A stretch of DNA of 64,000 nt from Thalassoglobus polymorphus (GCF_007744255.1 NZ_CP036267.1:3351500-3415499), one strand, 5' to 3'; counted from the first letter of the stretch, positions 18,375-28,003 are shown. Program-made: numbers and translations. Notes: generated by a model from the sequence alone, not told the origin.

Positions 18375-19963
18375 TATTTGGATTCTCCCACAGAGAGAAG
18401 TTCATTCATGTCGATGCCGGACGACTTGCCAGACGGGATTTTCGATTCCGGAAGTAAGTTCAAGACATCAAGGACTTCGTCGTATGAATAAGGACGGTGA
18501 ATCACGAGAAGCTCAGACAGTTCGTCAGCCAGCGGAGGACAGTTTCCTTCTTCAGGAGCGATCAAACCGATAGGAGTGGTCGCGAGTAATTCCGTAACTT
18601 TGCCTTCAAGACACTTCGGCAACCGAAGCTCGTCCTCTCCTGTTACCTCGACTAACAAGTAATCCGCAGCTTTGCGATTAACTAGAAGCTGTAGACCAAA
18701 TTCATCGCGAACCACTTTTCCGGACCAGGGGTTGCTGGAATCCGCGAGAATTTCTCGTAGCAGAGAAGAGCCTTCCGGGTTTGATTCGAGAGCCACAAGA
18801 TTGCGGCCACTGGCGACGGTTTGCACATCGACCCAGTCCGCAATCCGAAAACCTTCCAGACAGCGATAAGTTTCTTCGAGTGAAAGATCAACTTTCTCGG
18901 CCAGAAGTTCGGTTGCGATTGGCTCTGCACCAAGGTGTGTCAGCAATTGGAGTTGCTTAGCCCCCAAGCCTGATCGATCCAGATTCTGCCCACGCAAACC
19001 ACGCCGAATCCAACCCTTATTTTCGTCAATCGACGTCTTCTCGTCTTTTCCACAACTCATGGAAGCTTCAACCAGAATCCCTGCGAGACTACTCTGCAGC
19101 GGAGTTCTACGGAAGAGTGCCGGGAGTTCTCGCGACGCACTGAAAGAGAATGCGATCGGAGTCTTTTTGAAACATTGCCAAGTCAAATATGCAGCCTGGA
19201 ATCTCAAAAGGGTTCGCAATAGTCGAGGATCGAGAACCTTACGGTCCAACAACTCAACAAAACCGTCGACCTGAGAATTGAAGCCGCTGCTCATCGTGAA
19301 ACGCAGAACAGGTGCCAGTTCCTTCAGTGACTCCGGCAACTTCGACGCAACATCCTCGGGAGTGACCGAAGATGAAACGACAGCTTGAATTCGTCCCTGA
19401 TCGAGATAAAACCAAACTCGATCATGTTCCAATTCAATTTCCAGAACCCCATGCTTGTTCCCGTTATTCAAGAAGTCGAGAACTTCACGCAGAGAAACCC
19501 AACTGAAATCTCCCGAGAGTGAAGAATCGGACACCTCTTCAACAACCTCAGGAACGGCTGTCCCGTCCGATTGTGAAGAGACAATCATCGCTCCAACTTC
19601 GAGAGCGTTCGCGATAGTGATCTTCAGAAGTTCAGGTTTAAACGGCTTGGGAAGTGAATCGACAACATTGGCGATATCCATGTATTCCACATACGCTTGC
19701 TTCCGAAGCGTCGATGAAACAACAAACGGGATGCTCCGGCACTCCGGCATCGCAATGATTTTTTTGCAGACTTCAATTCCGGTTGTTCCGGGGAGTTGAT
19801 GATCCAGCAAGATGATATCTGGAATCAGTTGCGGAGCGAGTTCGAGTCCTTTCTCTGCAGTTGGTGCGAGGACCACTCGATATCCCGCTTGCGAAAGATG
19901 GCTGTCCACCATTTTTCGAATCGTAGAACTATCATCAATGACTAAAACTGTCTGTGTCGACAT
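18374..19963 (-). CDS. Response regulator: receiver plus DUF4388 (PATAN-type) output
   Basis: A 529-residue protein. Residues 1-125 are a CheY-like receiver with the acidic pair DD at 10-11, phospho-acceptor Asp54 (IILLDHQLPG) and Lys in LPKPFKP. Residues about 148-260 match DUF4388 (SGDFSWVSLREVLDFL, HGVLEIELEHDRVWFYLDQG), a domain found in planctomycete, cyanobacterial and myxobacterial regulators. The remaining 270 residues are helical and of unknown type. Start at 19963 is supported by GGAGAA upstream. It should be a phosphorylation target of the CheA encoded just upstream. It is coupled to the FHA gene by a 1-nt overlap. Confidence 0.88.
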   Translation of the reverse strand: MSTQTVLVIDDSSTIRKMVDSHLSQAGYRVVLAPTAEKGLELAPQLIPDIILLDHQLPGTTGIEVCKKIIAMPECRSIPFVVSSTLRKQAYVEYMDIANVVDSLPKPFKPELLKITIANALEVGAMIVSSQSDGTAVPEVVEEVSDSSLSGDFSWVSLREVLDFLNNGNKHGVLEIELEHDRVWFYLDQGRIQAVVSSSVTPEDVASKLPESLKELAPVLRFTMSSGFNSQVDGFVELLDRKVLDPRLLRTLLRFQAAYLTWQCFKKTPIAFSFSASRELPALFRRTPLQSSLAGILVEASMSCGKDEKTSIDENKGWIRRGLRGQNLDRSGLGAKQLQLLTHLGAEPIATELLAEKVDLSLEETYRCLEGFRIADWVDVQTVASGRNLVALESNPEGSSLLREILADSSNPWSGKVVRDEFGLQLLVNRKAADYLLVEVTGEDELRLPKCLEGKVTELLATTPIGLIAPEEGNCPPLADELSELLVIHRPYSYDEVLDVLNLLPESKIPSGKSSGIDMNELLSVGESK

Positions 19964-20008
19964 TCATGTTCTCCAGAACTTGTATAATGCTGTTCAAAGT
20001 TTATGAAC

Positions 20009-20097
20009 TTAGAACTGATCGATAATCTGAATATGGCCTCTCAAACACTGAGTGAACTTTTCCTCAGTGAGGTTTCCGGAGAGTTACTAGAACTGGT
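20009..20097 (-). repeat. Decayed copy of the 83-bp element (copy H)
   Basis: It starts TTAGAACTGATC, contains CTCAAACACTGAG, and ends with TAGAACTGG, so the end and core motifs are in the right order but the interior has drifted and the length is 89 bp. It lies in the 200-bp gap between the CheA and REC-DUF4388 genes. This is a weaker assignment than the 83-bp copies. Confidence 0.5.
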
Positions 20098-20165
20098 CTC
20101 AAAACTTGCTGTTCACTTCTCTGGTACTGAGAAAGGTCACAATTCCATAGGTTTTGAGACTGCTT

Positions 20166-23030
20166 CTAGACTCCTGCGGAAGCTGCTGTTTTCGAGTGGC
20201 GAAGTGCTTGGGCGATTGATTTCACCAACGTGTCGTTGACTGGTTTGGCAAACATTCGAATGACCCCTAAGTTCGCAATGGTTTCTGCAGTTTGCGGATC
20301 ACGTCGACCGGAAACGACAACTACTGGTAAATCGGCAAATCGATCAACTCGTCGAAGAGCCGTGATGAATTCGATTCCATTCATGCGCGGCATGTCGATA
20401 TCGGAAACAACTCCGTCAAAATCGCCGTTCCTCAAAATGTCCAACGCTTCAGCTCCATCTGCTGCTTCGACAATTTCAAATGAATGCTTCGAGAGCTTTC
20501 GTGTCATCGCTTTTCGAACACTCAGTGAATCGTCGACGATGAGAATACGCGCCGAATTGGCGTTCAATCCCCGTAAGTTCGCAGATTTCTTCCAGCCTGA
20601 ATTTCGCCCACTTTGTTCCGCTGGATTCACTGAAATTGTTTGGTTTTTCAGCTGATTCGCAAAATCAGAAAGTCGCGGAACATCCAGCATCAAAACTGTT
20701 TCAGCTTCACCGGAGAGCGTCACCCCAGAGAAACAACCGTGATGGCTAAGCAAACGGGGCAAGGAGCGAACAACCACTTCCTCGACTCCGACGACGGCAT
20801 CGACGGCGATGGTCAGTTTCCCTTGAGTCTCCGAACTCGAATTCTGTCGCCCTTCTGCCTGAAGATTCTGACGCAAAGAGATGATTCGTTGGCTTGCAGA
20901 AGGAAACGATGGAATTCCCATCAAGTCACACAAGCTAATCACGTTGACATCGGGACCGACTTGCCCATCGGTTTGCGTCCCAAACACTGAGTGCATCGGC
21001 AGTGCAAACAACTGTTCTCCCGAGCGGACAACCATTGCATGCTCGATAGTGGAACGCAGCGGAATCTCCAGCACGAAGGCTGTGTATTCCCCAACGACCG
21101 AATCGATCGTGATTCGGCCTCGCATGCTGCGAACCATCGAAGCAACAACATCCATCCCGACCCCTCGACCAGAAATCTGGCTGACTTCTGTTTTCGTCGA
21201 GAATCCAGGCTGAAGAATCAGTTCGCGGAGTTGCTCTCGTGAAGGAGTCATTCCAGGCGTGATCAGTCCCAGTTCACGTCCTCGCTGTTCAAGTTTCTGC
21301 TCGTCCAACCCGCGACCGTCATCACGAATTTCCAGGTAGAGCGAGGTCGCATCGGACCAGGAATTCAACGTGACTTGTCCCGCAGCCGGTTTCCCGAGTT
21401 TTTTTCGATCTTCAGCTCCTTCAACACCGTGGCTGACCGCATTCCGGATAATGTGCATCAGCGGCTCGTACAAACGCTCCTGCAGCGACCGCTCCGCCCG
21501 TGTTCCCTGTCCTTGAAATTGCAGTTCAACAGGCTTTCCTTCGGCTTTACTGGCATCGCGAGCCACGCGATACAGTCTTCGGAACAGGCCGGCAATCGGC
21601 TGTCGACGAAGCTCCATCAGTTCGGTTCGGTAACAACCGATCAAATGGGAAATCGTCGAGTTGTCCTGCGAAAGTGGGTCGAAAACTTCCTGAAGCGTTC
21701 GACCTAACTCCGAGACATCTTTGGCGATTTCTGAAATTGAAGCTGTCAGTTGTTTGTTGCGGTTCTCCTGTTTCTGGACGTTGTCTTCTTCGCTGACCGA
21801 TTGATGATAATTCTGCGGATCAATCTCCTGTGGCCCCGCATACGTATCGACCAGTCGCAAACGCATCGCACAGTTACTGACATCATGATGCAAATGCCGG
21901 AGAGATCCGACATACGTTTCACGTCGATTCCGCAACATCACCAGCTCGGCCAACAAGTCCATCAGCCGATCGAGTCGGGAAGCTTCGATTCGAACGTACG
22001 TTTCTCCCCCTCCATCAGTCGCAGTTTCGCCTGATGGAGTCGGAGCCGCGTAATCCGTAGCAGGTGCTGGCTCGGAACTGTTGGGGACAAGTTTTTGAAG
22101 TTGCTGACGAACAAAATCAACACCTTCGAGAAGTGGGTCCGTCTGGATTTCTTCACCGGCTGTCGACATCGCTTCAACCTGGTTTTCCAGATTGTGCAGA
22201 TACTCCGCCAGCCCAGTCAAACCGACTGTCCCGGACGCTCCTTTCAAAGTGTGAAGCTCACGACAGAACTTCTGAAGTGACTCGACATTTTTTTTGCCGT
22301 TATCCAATTCAAACAGGCACATCTCCATCCCAGCCAGACATTGCTGAGCATCATCCACATACGCAGGGATCATTTCAGGATCTTCGAGAGTCTCCTGAAC
22401 AATCGAATCTTTATTGATGACAGAAGGATTCCCAGCACTCACAGGACGATCGTCAGGTTCATCGCGAAACAGAGTCTCGGGAGCTGGCTTCGTCGCAGGT
22501 GGTGAGTCCATCCCGCCCATCGTTTCAAGCGTTGAGAGCAATGCCGAGACATCGACAACCGGAGCTTCAACGTCGTCGCTGACAGATTGTTCGTCGATTT
22601 GTTCGTCGATCAGAAGGTTCTCATCCTCCCAGGATTGGCTGCCAGCGTCTTGCCAAACGTCATCGTTGTCCGCAGTAAATTTCTCGGAATCTGCGAGCAA
22701 GTCGAGGTATTCCCCCCAGCGGGCTTCCAGAGAATCGAGTGTTTCCTGGATCGCAGTCAGCGAATCCGGATAGTCGTTGAGGGACTTCTCAACGGTAGGT
22801 AATGTTTCATTACAGTAGTCGAGAATTTCCTGACAGTATTCTTCGCTGCCACCTTCCTCTTGCCAGGTTTCTGCCAATGAGGTCAAATCGACGAGTGACG
22901 CAGAGAGCGTTTGCAATTCGATCGCACCGACATCATTGGCTGCATTGGCTAGCTGAGAGAACCGCGCACGAGCTGCGGCAATTGCTTTCGAGCCTGACAG
23001 GTCATCGGAATGTTTTTTTTGAGGACTCAT
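20166..23030 (-). CDS. cheA: CheA-type histidine kinase with C-terminal receiver
   Basis: 954 residues from the ATG at 23030, one base after the TAA of the MCP gene; a longer in-frame version would overlap that gene. Order: a helical N-terminal region (1-120), an acidic linker, an Hpt domain with His260 in ELHTLKGASG, a dimerisation region (345-380), HATPase_c (N box HIIRNAVSHG at 526-535, DDGRGL at 570-575, GRGVGMDVV at 621-629), a CheW-like domain (about 660-795), and a receiver (825-950) with Asp877. This hybrid should autophosphorylate under MCP/CheW control and pass phosphate to its own receiver, the REC-DUF4388 protein or other CheYs. There is one recognisable Hpt. No CheB, CheR or CheD is encoded nearby. 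Confidence 0.92.
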   Translation of the reverse strand: MSPQKKHSDDLSGSKAIAAARARFSQLANAANDVGAIELQTLSASLVDLTSLAETWQEEGGSEEYCQEILDYCNETLPTVEKSLNDYPDSLTAIQETLDSLEARWGEYLDLLADSEKFTADNDDVWQDAGSQSWEDENLLIDEQIDEQSVSDDVEAPVVDVSALLSTLETMGGMDSPPATKPAPETLFRDEPDDRPVSAGNPSVINKDSIVQETLEDPEMIPAYVDDAQQCLAGMEMCLFELDNGKKNVESLQKFCRELHTLKGASGTVGLTGLAEYLHNLENQVEAMSTAGEEIQTDPLLEGVDFVRQQLQKLVPNSSEPAPATDYAAPTPSGETATDGGGETYVRIEASRLDRLMDLLAELVMLRNRRETYVGSLRHLHHDVSNCAMRLRLVDTYAGPQEIDPQNYHQSVSEEDNVQKQENRNKQLTASISEIAKDVSELGRTLQEVFDPLSQDNSTISHLIGCYRTELMELRRQPIAGLFRRLYRVARDASKAEGKPVELQFQGQGTRAERSLQERLYEPLMHIIRNAVSHGVEGAEDRKKLGKPAAGQVTLNSWSDATSLYLEIRDDGRGLDEQKLEQRGRELGLITPGMTPSREQLRELILQPGFSTKTEVSQISGRGVGMDVVASMVRSMRGRITIDSVVGEYTAFVLEIPLRSTIEHAMVVRSGEQLFALPMHSVFGTQTDGQVGPDVNVISLCDLMGIPSFPSASQRIISLRQNLQAEGRQNSSSETQGKLTIAVDAVVGVEEVVVRSLPRLLSHHGCFSGVTLSGEAETVLMLDVPRLSDFANQLKNQTISVNPAEQSGRNSGWKKSANLRGLNANSARILIVDDSLSVRKAMTRKLSKHSFEIVEAADGAEALDILRNGDFDGVVSDIDMPRMNGIEFITALRRVDRFADLPVVVVSGRRDPQTAETIANLGVIRMFAKPVNDTLVKSIAQALRHSKTAASAGV

Positions 23031-23031
23031 C

Positions 23032-24405
23032 TTACACCTCATCCGATTCGTCGTCAGCAAAGACGAGATGTTCTCGATCGTGCATGTTTTCACGTTTCTG
23101 CTCAGGTAACTCGCGTCCCCGATCAGATTGGTGCTGGCGAGCCTCGTCATCGCAGTTGAACATCGGAGCCATCCACAATTCGAGATCTTTCGTCACCGAA
23201 ACAACTTCCCCGGCAGACGACTTCACACTGGTTGCACGTTGGTGAATCCCATGGGAAAGCGTCGCGACTTTTTGCATGACGTTGATCATGTCCTGCGTTC
23301 CACGGAGTTGATTCATGGTAATCCGTGAAATATCCCCCACACGCTCAGCTGAATCCGTGGACGTCTGACTGATCCGTTCCAGAGCGACTCCCGCTTCGTT
23401 CACACGAGCGACCCCTTCCTGCACTTGTGTCCGTTGTTCTGCCATTGCGGAGATCGTGTCCTGAGTCTCCATTTGGATGGACTCAACCAGATCGGCAATT
23501 TCGCGAGAAGCAGTACTCGTATGTTCCGCCAGTTTGCGAACCTCTTCAGCAACAATGGCGAACCCACGTCCCTCTTCACCCGCCCGGACAGCTTCGATTG
23601 AAGCATTCAAGGCCAGCATATCGGTCCGTGTAGAAAGTGTTCCCATTGTTTCCACAATCGAACTAATCTCCTGCGACCGCTCACCCAGTGAAAGAACTTT
23701 GCGTTCGCCTGCTTCCACATAAGCGCGAATGTTGTGCATCCCCTCGATCAGTTTGTCGATCAAGTTCTGGCCGAGAACCGCCGCTTCTCGAGCATCAATT
23801 GCAGATTGATTTGCAGACTTTGCGTTGCTCAGAATCAGATCGATGTTTGTGGAAAGCTCTTCAACGTTTTGAATCGACTCATCCAAAGTTGTCGTTTGAT
23901 CCTGTGCATCGCCGATTGTCCCATCTGCTCGATTCGAGATCGCATCGATGTGAGTCAGAATCCGGCCAACTTCGGCACCGACTGCCCGCGAGATTTTTGC
24001 AAGCACCTGTGCCAGCAAACGGCCATCCATGCTCACTTTCTTCGATGAGCCATTTTTGGCACTTTGCGGAGAGAGTTGCTCCAGAACTTTCTGGATTCCC
24101 AATCGCCCTTCACGCTTCCATTCTTCGGACTGCCCAACGAGTTTAGCCAACTCGTCCAATTCCGGGATTCCAGAATTGATATCGGAAACCAATTCATTGC
24201 GATCAATACAGATGACGATTTTGCGAATGGCCTTCTCGAACCACCAGACTGCCATCGTCGCCGGAAGTATTACTCCCAAGGGCAACACCATCGCATAAAA
24301 CATCAAGAGCGATTTCTCAGGAGATTGACAGATCAACCCGACAATCCCGCCAGCAGAAAGCGCTGTCACCGTATGTGTAATAAATAACCGAAATCGATAT
24401 GTCAT
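23032..24405 (-). CDS. Methyl-accepting chemotaxis-type protein without a sensor domain
   Basis: A 457-residue protein. Two membrane helices lie close together (about 8-27 and 34-56) with almost no periplasmic loop, so there is no ligand-binding domain. The cytoplasmic part has the invariant hairpin tip [20 protein letters not shown] followed by [12 protein letters not shown], which contacts CheA and CheW. The C-terminal tail is charged and has no CheR-binding pentapeptide of the WF type. It could sense a membrane or cytoplasmic cue, or relay input from a partner. It sits between cheW and cheA with 1- and 32-nt gaps. Confidence 0.9.
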   Translation of the reverse strand: MTYRFRLFITHTVTALSAGGIVGLICQSPEKSLLMFYAMVLPLGVILPATMAVWWFEKAIRKIVICIDRNELVSDINSGIPELDELAKLVGQSEEWKREGRLGIQKVLEQLSPQSAKNGSSKKVSMDGRLLAQVLAKISRAVGAEVGRILTHIDAISNRADGTIGDAQDQTTTLDESIQNVEELSTNIDLILSNAKSANQSAIDAREAAVLGQNLIDKLIEGMHNIRAYVEAGERKVLSLGERSQEISSIVETMGTLSTRTDMLALNASIEAVRAGEEGRGFAIVAEEVRKLAEHTSTASREIADLVESIQMETQDTISAMAEQRTQVQEGVARVNEAGVALERISQTSTDSAERVGDISRITMNQLRGTQDMINVMQKVATLSHGIHQRATSVKSSAGEVVSVTKDLELWMAPMFNCDDEARQHQSDRGRELPEQKRENMHDREHLVFADDESDEV

Positions 24406-24437
24406 TCGTCTCTCTCCGAGGTGAGTTCCTCGATTGT

Positions 24438-24935
24438 CTACAGTGCGGGGCTATTCGAATGTTCCAGAGCTGAACTCTGTTCAAAATCTTGTTCTTTGCT
24501 CTGGAATGCAGGATTGAGTTCACGAGAAGCTAATTCGTAAATACGGATGCTGTCCAAAATGCGAATAATGTTGTCGTTGTACGTTGCCCAACCAACCACG
24601 GTTGAATCCCAGCCTTCGAGTTCTTCCGGAGAATTGGATGGCTCCAGTTCGACGAGTGTGTCCAATTCATCAACGAGGAGGCCCCAGTCACCGTCGCGTT
24701 CTTCGATGATCATCAGGTACTCATCGCTTCCGTAGGGTTCTTCTGGAAGAATGGCACTCAAGTTGAGCACCGGCACAAACTCACTTCGAATATGGCTCAA
24801 CCCAGACAGGAATCGGCTTGTGCGTGGGACCGAGACAAATTTCGGTCGTGGCATCACTTCGCGTATCACCTGGGCAGGAAGTGCGAGCCAGACTGAACCA
24901 CGTCGGAAAACACAATAGGTTGGCTTTTGGGTCAT
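24438..24935 (-). CDS. cheW: CheW-like coupling protein
   Basis: About 165 residues from the ATG at 24935, preceded by GAAGAAAC; an upstream ATG at 24992 is possible. It is a single CheW domain: [20 protein letters not shown], the central [18 protein letters not shown] strand pair and [14 protein letters not shown]. CheW couples MCP hairpin tips to the P5 domain of CheA in the cytoplasm. The C-terminal 25 residues are a variable Ser/Glu-rich tail. It precedes the MCP gene by 32 bp on the same strand. Confidence 0.88.
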   Translation of the reverse strand: MTQKPTYCVFRRGSVWLALPAQVIREVMPRPKFVSVPRTSRFLSGLSHIRSEFVPVLNLSAILPEEPYGSDEYLMIIEERDGDWGLLVDELDTLVELEPSNSPEELEGWDSTVVGWATYNDNIIRILDSIRIYELASRELNPAFQSKEQDFEQSSALEHSNSPAL

Positions 24936-25010
24936 TTCAGTTTCTTCAAATCTTAAAATTCGTATCTGTTCAGCGATGACGATCAGGAACACAAGCGCCC
25001 TGGCAAATGA

Positions 25011-25385
25011 TCAGGACGACTCGCTCATTGATTGTTCATGATTCGTTTTCAGTCTCTGCTCAATCTTCAATGCGAGTTCTTCCAGCCGAGAGTTCTGTTT
25101 CGGGTCTGAGCTCTTTGGTGGTGGTGGAGTCGATGAAAGCTCATCTCGTAAAACCGATGTGATCCCGAGTTCCTGCGCCGCTGAGACATAAGCGGGGCGC
25201 TCAGTTCGGACCTCTTTAGTTCGCACATCGTCCCACAACGTTTTTTCCAACTTCAAAACGATCTCAGAGACTGACTTCCAGTCTTCCAGAAAAAACTGTT
25301 CGATCGAACTTCTCCATTCGCGCACCCCTTCAACTGAAAGGGAGCCGATGTTCGATTGATTTGAGGAGTTCTTGCGAGTTGTCAT
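25011..25385 (-). CDS. Small unknown protein in the chemosensory cluster
   Basis: About 124 residues from the ATG at 25385; a TTG at 25397 would add four. No family was recognised. The N-terminus is Ser/Asn-rich, residues 20-60 look helical (VREWRSSIEQFFLEDW, EIVLKLEKTLWDDV), a Pro-rich break STPPPPKSSD follows, and the tail is helical. It has no membrane segment or signal. It lies 56 bp downstream of the PilZ-like gene and 75 bp upstream of cheW, consistent with one operon. It could be a small adaptor; that is a guess from position. Confidence 0.7.
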   Translation of the reverse strand: MTTRKNSSNQSNIGSLSVEGVREWRSSIEQFFLEDWKSVSEIVLKLEKTLWDDVRTKEVRTERPAYVSAAQELGITSVLRDELSSTPPPPKSSDPKQNSRLEELALKIEQRLKTNHEQSMSESS

Positions 25386-25441
25386 TCCAATTGCCAAATA
25401 ATTAGGAAGAAATGAAATTGAGTTGCAAAACTGAAGTCGAG

Positions 25442-25771
25442 CTACTGAATGATTCCACCACTGACAAAAGCCTCATCCTCAAAGTAGCGACACCACCTCA
25501 CTTGTACTTTGAACTCACCCGGAAGCTGCTTCACCTGAGTGACAGTCTGGCAAACATATTCAGAATCGACCGAGAGTGGCTCGAAATGCATCAGAGAGAT
25601 GCCGATCGCATGGCCCCCCCCTTTTGTATCCATCGTGACATCACGCACGATTCCACTGATGGCACGCTCTGCAACGAGAATTTTCACCTCAACGGGAAGC
25701 GGGGACCGCTCGCCTTTACGTCGACAAACGGGTGTCGAAGTTTCGCTCGTGCTTTTAGAGGATGAAGACAT
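25442..25771 (-). CDS. PilZ-like domain protein, first gene of the chemosensory cluster
   Basis: About 109 residues from the ATG at 25771 (GGAACC upstream). The core has the PilZ-like order: a basic start (VCRRKGERSP), a beta strand IVRDVTMDTKGGGHAIGISL, and the closing V-x-x-R-W-C-R-Y...GGII. The first motif differs from the canonical RxxxR / DxSxxG di-GMP signature: the Ser-x-x-Gly part reads DTKGGGHAIGI. It may thus be a PilZ domain that binds c-di-GMP weakly or not at all. As the first gene of a run of eight on one strand it could link second-messenger input to the CheA system; this is inference. Confidence 0.65.
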   Translation of the reverse strand: MSSSSKSTSETSTPVCRRKGERSPLPVEVKILVAERAISGIVRDVTMDTKGGGHAIGISLMHFEPLSVDSEYVCQTVTQVKQLPGEFKVQVRWCRYFEDEAFVSGGIIQ

Positions 25772-26154
25772 ACTGGTTCCAAGTCGGAAAAGGCTCAAGT
25801 TGTGTCAAAAAACAATTGGTCTCATCTGGAACTTATTTCATCAATTCAGGGAAGAACCCTGAATTCCGAGAAGATTCCAACGAACGTCTGACCGCTAGTT
25901 GAATGAATTTGTCAAACAGATTCCTGAGGATTTTTCTGCCGCATCAAAAAACGCATAACCGCGTCATCCAGCACGTTGCAAAAAATCAACGTCAGCAAAG
26001 TCTCCATTCAGCCTCTAGCCCCAACCTTTTCCGAGGGGGAAATTTCGCAACACGACGCATCCCAGAGAACACGGTTTCAGAGAAGGCTTGAACATGTCTG
26101 AGCTGTATTCAAGAATGCCCTTTTCATCCACGAACATTTGAAGTGAAATTGATC
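25772..26154. other. Divergent intergenic region
   Basis: It lies between the start of the chemosensory operon (minus) and a rhodanese gene (plus), so it should hold both promoters. No clear boxes, operators or hairpins with T-tracts were recognised, and no gene was found. Confidence 0.4.
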
Positions 26155-26532
26155 ATGGCGAAACAACACGCTCCGCGATTCCTGGAAATCGTCAACGATG
26201 CAAAATCTCGAGTCACAGAATGCAATGTTGATGATGTTCGACGAATGCAAAATGAGCAGGAGAAATTCACCCTCATCGACGTCAGAGAAGAGAGCGAGTA
26301 CGCAAACGGACACTTGCCCGATGCCATTCATCTCGGAAAGGGAGTCATCGAAAGAGACATTGAGAAGAGTGTTGGGGACGTGAACGAGAAAATCGTCCTC
26401 TATTGCGGAGGAGGATTCCGATCTGCTCTGGCTGCTGATGCACTGCAGAAGATGGGATACAAGAACGTCATCTCGATGGATGGAGGCTGGAGTGGATGGA
26501 AAAACGCTGGGTACGAGACTGTCAAGAACTGA
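26155..26532 (+). CDS. Single-domain rhodanese-like sulfurtransferase
   Basis: 125 residues from the ATG at 26155; a GTG four codons upstream is possible. One rhodanese domain is visible: FTLIDVREESEYANGHLPDA, and the active loop YCGGGFRSA with catalytic Cys. It ends in GGWSGWKNAGYE. Such proteins move sulfane sulfur from a donor to a thiol acceptor in the cytoplasm. The last two residues (KN) and the TGA stop lie inside the terminal bases of an 83-bp repeat that starts at 26523. Confidence 0.88.
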   Translation: MAKQHAPRFLEIVNDAKSRVTECNVDDVRRMQNEQEKFTLIDVREESEYANGHLPDAIHLGKGVIERDIEKSVGDVNEKIVLYCGGGFRSALAADALQKMGYKNVISMDGGWSGWKNAGYETVKN

Positions 26533-26605
26533 TCCTGAAACTTGAAATTGCTCTCTCACTCATTGAGAAAAGCAGCTATCCCAGAGGTTTACGAACCGGT
26601 TCTAG
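26523..26605 (-). repeat. 83-bp inverted-terminal element, copy C
   Basis: It starts CAAGAACTGATCC (in place of TTAGAACTGATCC) and ends GGTTCTAG; the centre is CTCATTGAG. It is inverted relative to copies A, B and D. The first ten bases encode the final residues and stop codon of the rhodanese gene, and the last four bases (CTAG) are shared with a second-family repeat that follows. Confidence 0.88.
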
Positions 26606-26705
26606 AGCATCTTTCGAAGTGGTTTGCAGGATCGACCTCGTGGCGAGCGGCCGATGAAGTCATGAGATAAAACCTAAAAGCGAACTTCACGGGCGTGACA
26701 GGTTC
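26602..26705 (+). repeat. Second dispersed repeat family, long copy
   Basis: It begins CTAGAGCATCTTTCGAAGTG, continues with GGTTTGCAGGATCGACC, TCGTGGCGAGC, CGATGAAGTCAT and ends with TTCACGGGCGTGACA. The same blocks occur in the same order at 39555 and 47303. It is joined to the 83-bp copy C through the shared CTAG. Confidence 0.65.
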
Positions 26706-26765
26706 GAAAATGTCTCGACCGGTCACATTCAGTACGCCCATGCTGTTCCAGTTCCTCAGGAGACA

Positions 26766-26793
26766 CGCTGAACACCAAGCTTGGTGTTCAGCG
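26766..26793. other. Perfect 28-bp palindrome
   Basis: Left half CGCTGAACACCAAG and right half CTTGGTGTTCAGCG are exact reverse complements with no spacer. No T-tract follows, so it is not a standard terminator. It could be a dimeric protein binding site or a DNA cruciform. No gene lies within 150 bp on either side. Confidence 0.8.
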
Positions 26794-27394
26794 ACAACTC
26801 TCGCGCGTTTCCTGTTTCCGCGAAGACCTCTTTCCAAATAAGGAATCGCTGTCGAGCCCCGCCTTTGACCGCTGAACTCTCACGACATTCAATCTCGAAG
26901 AGCGATCCCAAGCTTGCCCAGACTCCTTCAGTCTGCCCCACGAACCACGACAGAACTTCACCATCCTTGAGAATGAAAAAAGCACTGCAAGTTGAGACAC
27001 TGTCTCAATATGATAGACAAAGCCCTTGAACTAGTCGCAATTGTCTTGACACCTGAAAATTGCGGTCCTAAAAATTGACGATGTAGAAGATTGACAAAAG
27101 TCCTTCCAAACAGAAATCCGATTCATTCGGAAAAGTGATTGATTCTTTTCATTTTAGAATGACTAACGATTTTGCTGAGATCATCCTGCTGAAACCCTCA
27201 TCCTAAGATCGTTGCCACCAACTGAGATTTCGACAGTGGGGCCTTCGATGACTGTTTCAAGCGTCGATAGAGCGATATCATCTTCACAAACTGCAATTCA
27301 CTTACTTAGCCAGAACAATCAGCGACCGATCAGGATTATGATTGGCCCTTTGTTCTAAGATTTAAAAGAGTTCATCAGGGAAAAGGAAAGTCAG
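26794..27394. other. Long intergenic stretch upstream of the ferredoxin gene
   Basis: No convincing gene was found in about 600 bp. The right end carries the ferredoxin ribosome-binding region (AAAAGGAAAGT before 27395). The middle is AT-rich and has several TTGACA/TTGACG-like hexamers near 27050-27100, none with a clear -10 partner. Confidence 0.4.
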
Positions 27395-27679
27395 ATGACA
27401 CACGTCGTTGCGGAACCATGCTTCAACTGTAAATACACAGACTGCGTCGTCGTTTGCCCAGTCGAATGCTTCTACGAAGGAGAGGCAATTCTTTACATTC
27501 ATCCAGATGAATGTATCGATTGCGAGGCATGTGTGCCTGAATGTCCTGTTGAAGCGATCTTCCACGAAGACAACCTTCCTGAAGAATGGGCTGGCTACAC
27601 AGAACTGAACGCAGAAATGGCTCCTAACTGCCCAGTCATCACTGAAAAGAAAGAAGCGATGGGCGGAGATGTTGGCTAG
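27395..27679 (+). CDS. fdxA: 7Fe-8S (3Fe-4S/4Fe-4S) ferredoxin
   Basis: A 94-residue ferredoxin that starts [20 protein letters not shown]. The first cluster motif is CFNCKYTDC...CP, and the second is [12 protein letters not shown], the spacing of the FdxA group that binds one [3Fe-4S] and one [4Fe-4S]. The conserved [13 protein letters not shown] stretch between them fits too. It is a cytoplasmic electron carrier. The start is supported by AAAGGAAAG upstream. The last residue Gly is followed by TAG, which lies at positions 2-4 of an 83-bp repeat, so the element supplies the stop codon. Confidence 0.95.
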   Translation: MTHVVAEPCFNCKYTDCVVVCPVECFYEGEAILYIHPDECIDCEACVPECPVEAIFHEDNLPEEWAGYTELNAEMAPNCPVITEKKEAMGGDVG

Positions 27680-27758
27680 AACCGGTCCGTAAACCTCTGG
27701 ATTAGCTGCTTTTCTCAATGATTGAGAGAGCAATTTCAAGTTTCAGGATCAGTTCTAA
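27676..27758 (+). repeat. 83-bp inverted-terminal element, copy D
   Basis: It runs from CTAGAACCGGTCCG to ATCAGTTCTAA with central CTCAATGATTGAG. Its second to fourth bases are the TAG stop codon of the ferredoxin gene. Confidence 0.9.
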
Positions 27759-27968
27759 AGAGTTCGCCAATGAGACGGCAGAGATCATTCCCCTCTTTGG
27801 AAGGACGATCACTGCCTTGGAGATCCTAGCAACTGGGATCTCATTAGGCGTGACAAGTTCGCAAAGCGTAAGACACAGAATGTAATAGGTTGTGACCTGC
27901 GAACGAACTGATATCGTCACCTCAGAACGAAAACCTTCGGCTTGCACTGAAGACGATACGTGAAAACG

Positions 27969-28003
27969 AAAAGGCTGAACTGTTTTAACAGTTCAGCCTT
28001 TTT
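27969..28003. terminator. Bidirectional rho-independent terminator
   Basis: A perfect 16-bp stem (AAAAGGCTGAACTGTT / AACAGTTCAGCCTTTT) with a 2-nt loop, followed by T on the plus strand and, read in reverse, by T on the minus strand. It lies downstream of the ferredoxin gene on the plus side and of the FmdB-like gene on the minus side. Confidence 0.85.

Noticed and set aside
20160-20175. CheA stop codon in TCTAGAAGCAG, similar to TTAGAGCAG
   Set aside because: The match is too short and has an extra base; not counted among the repeat-derived stops.
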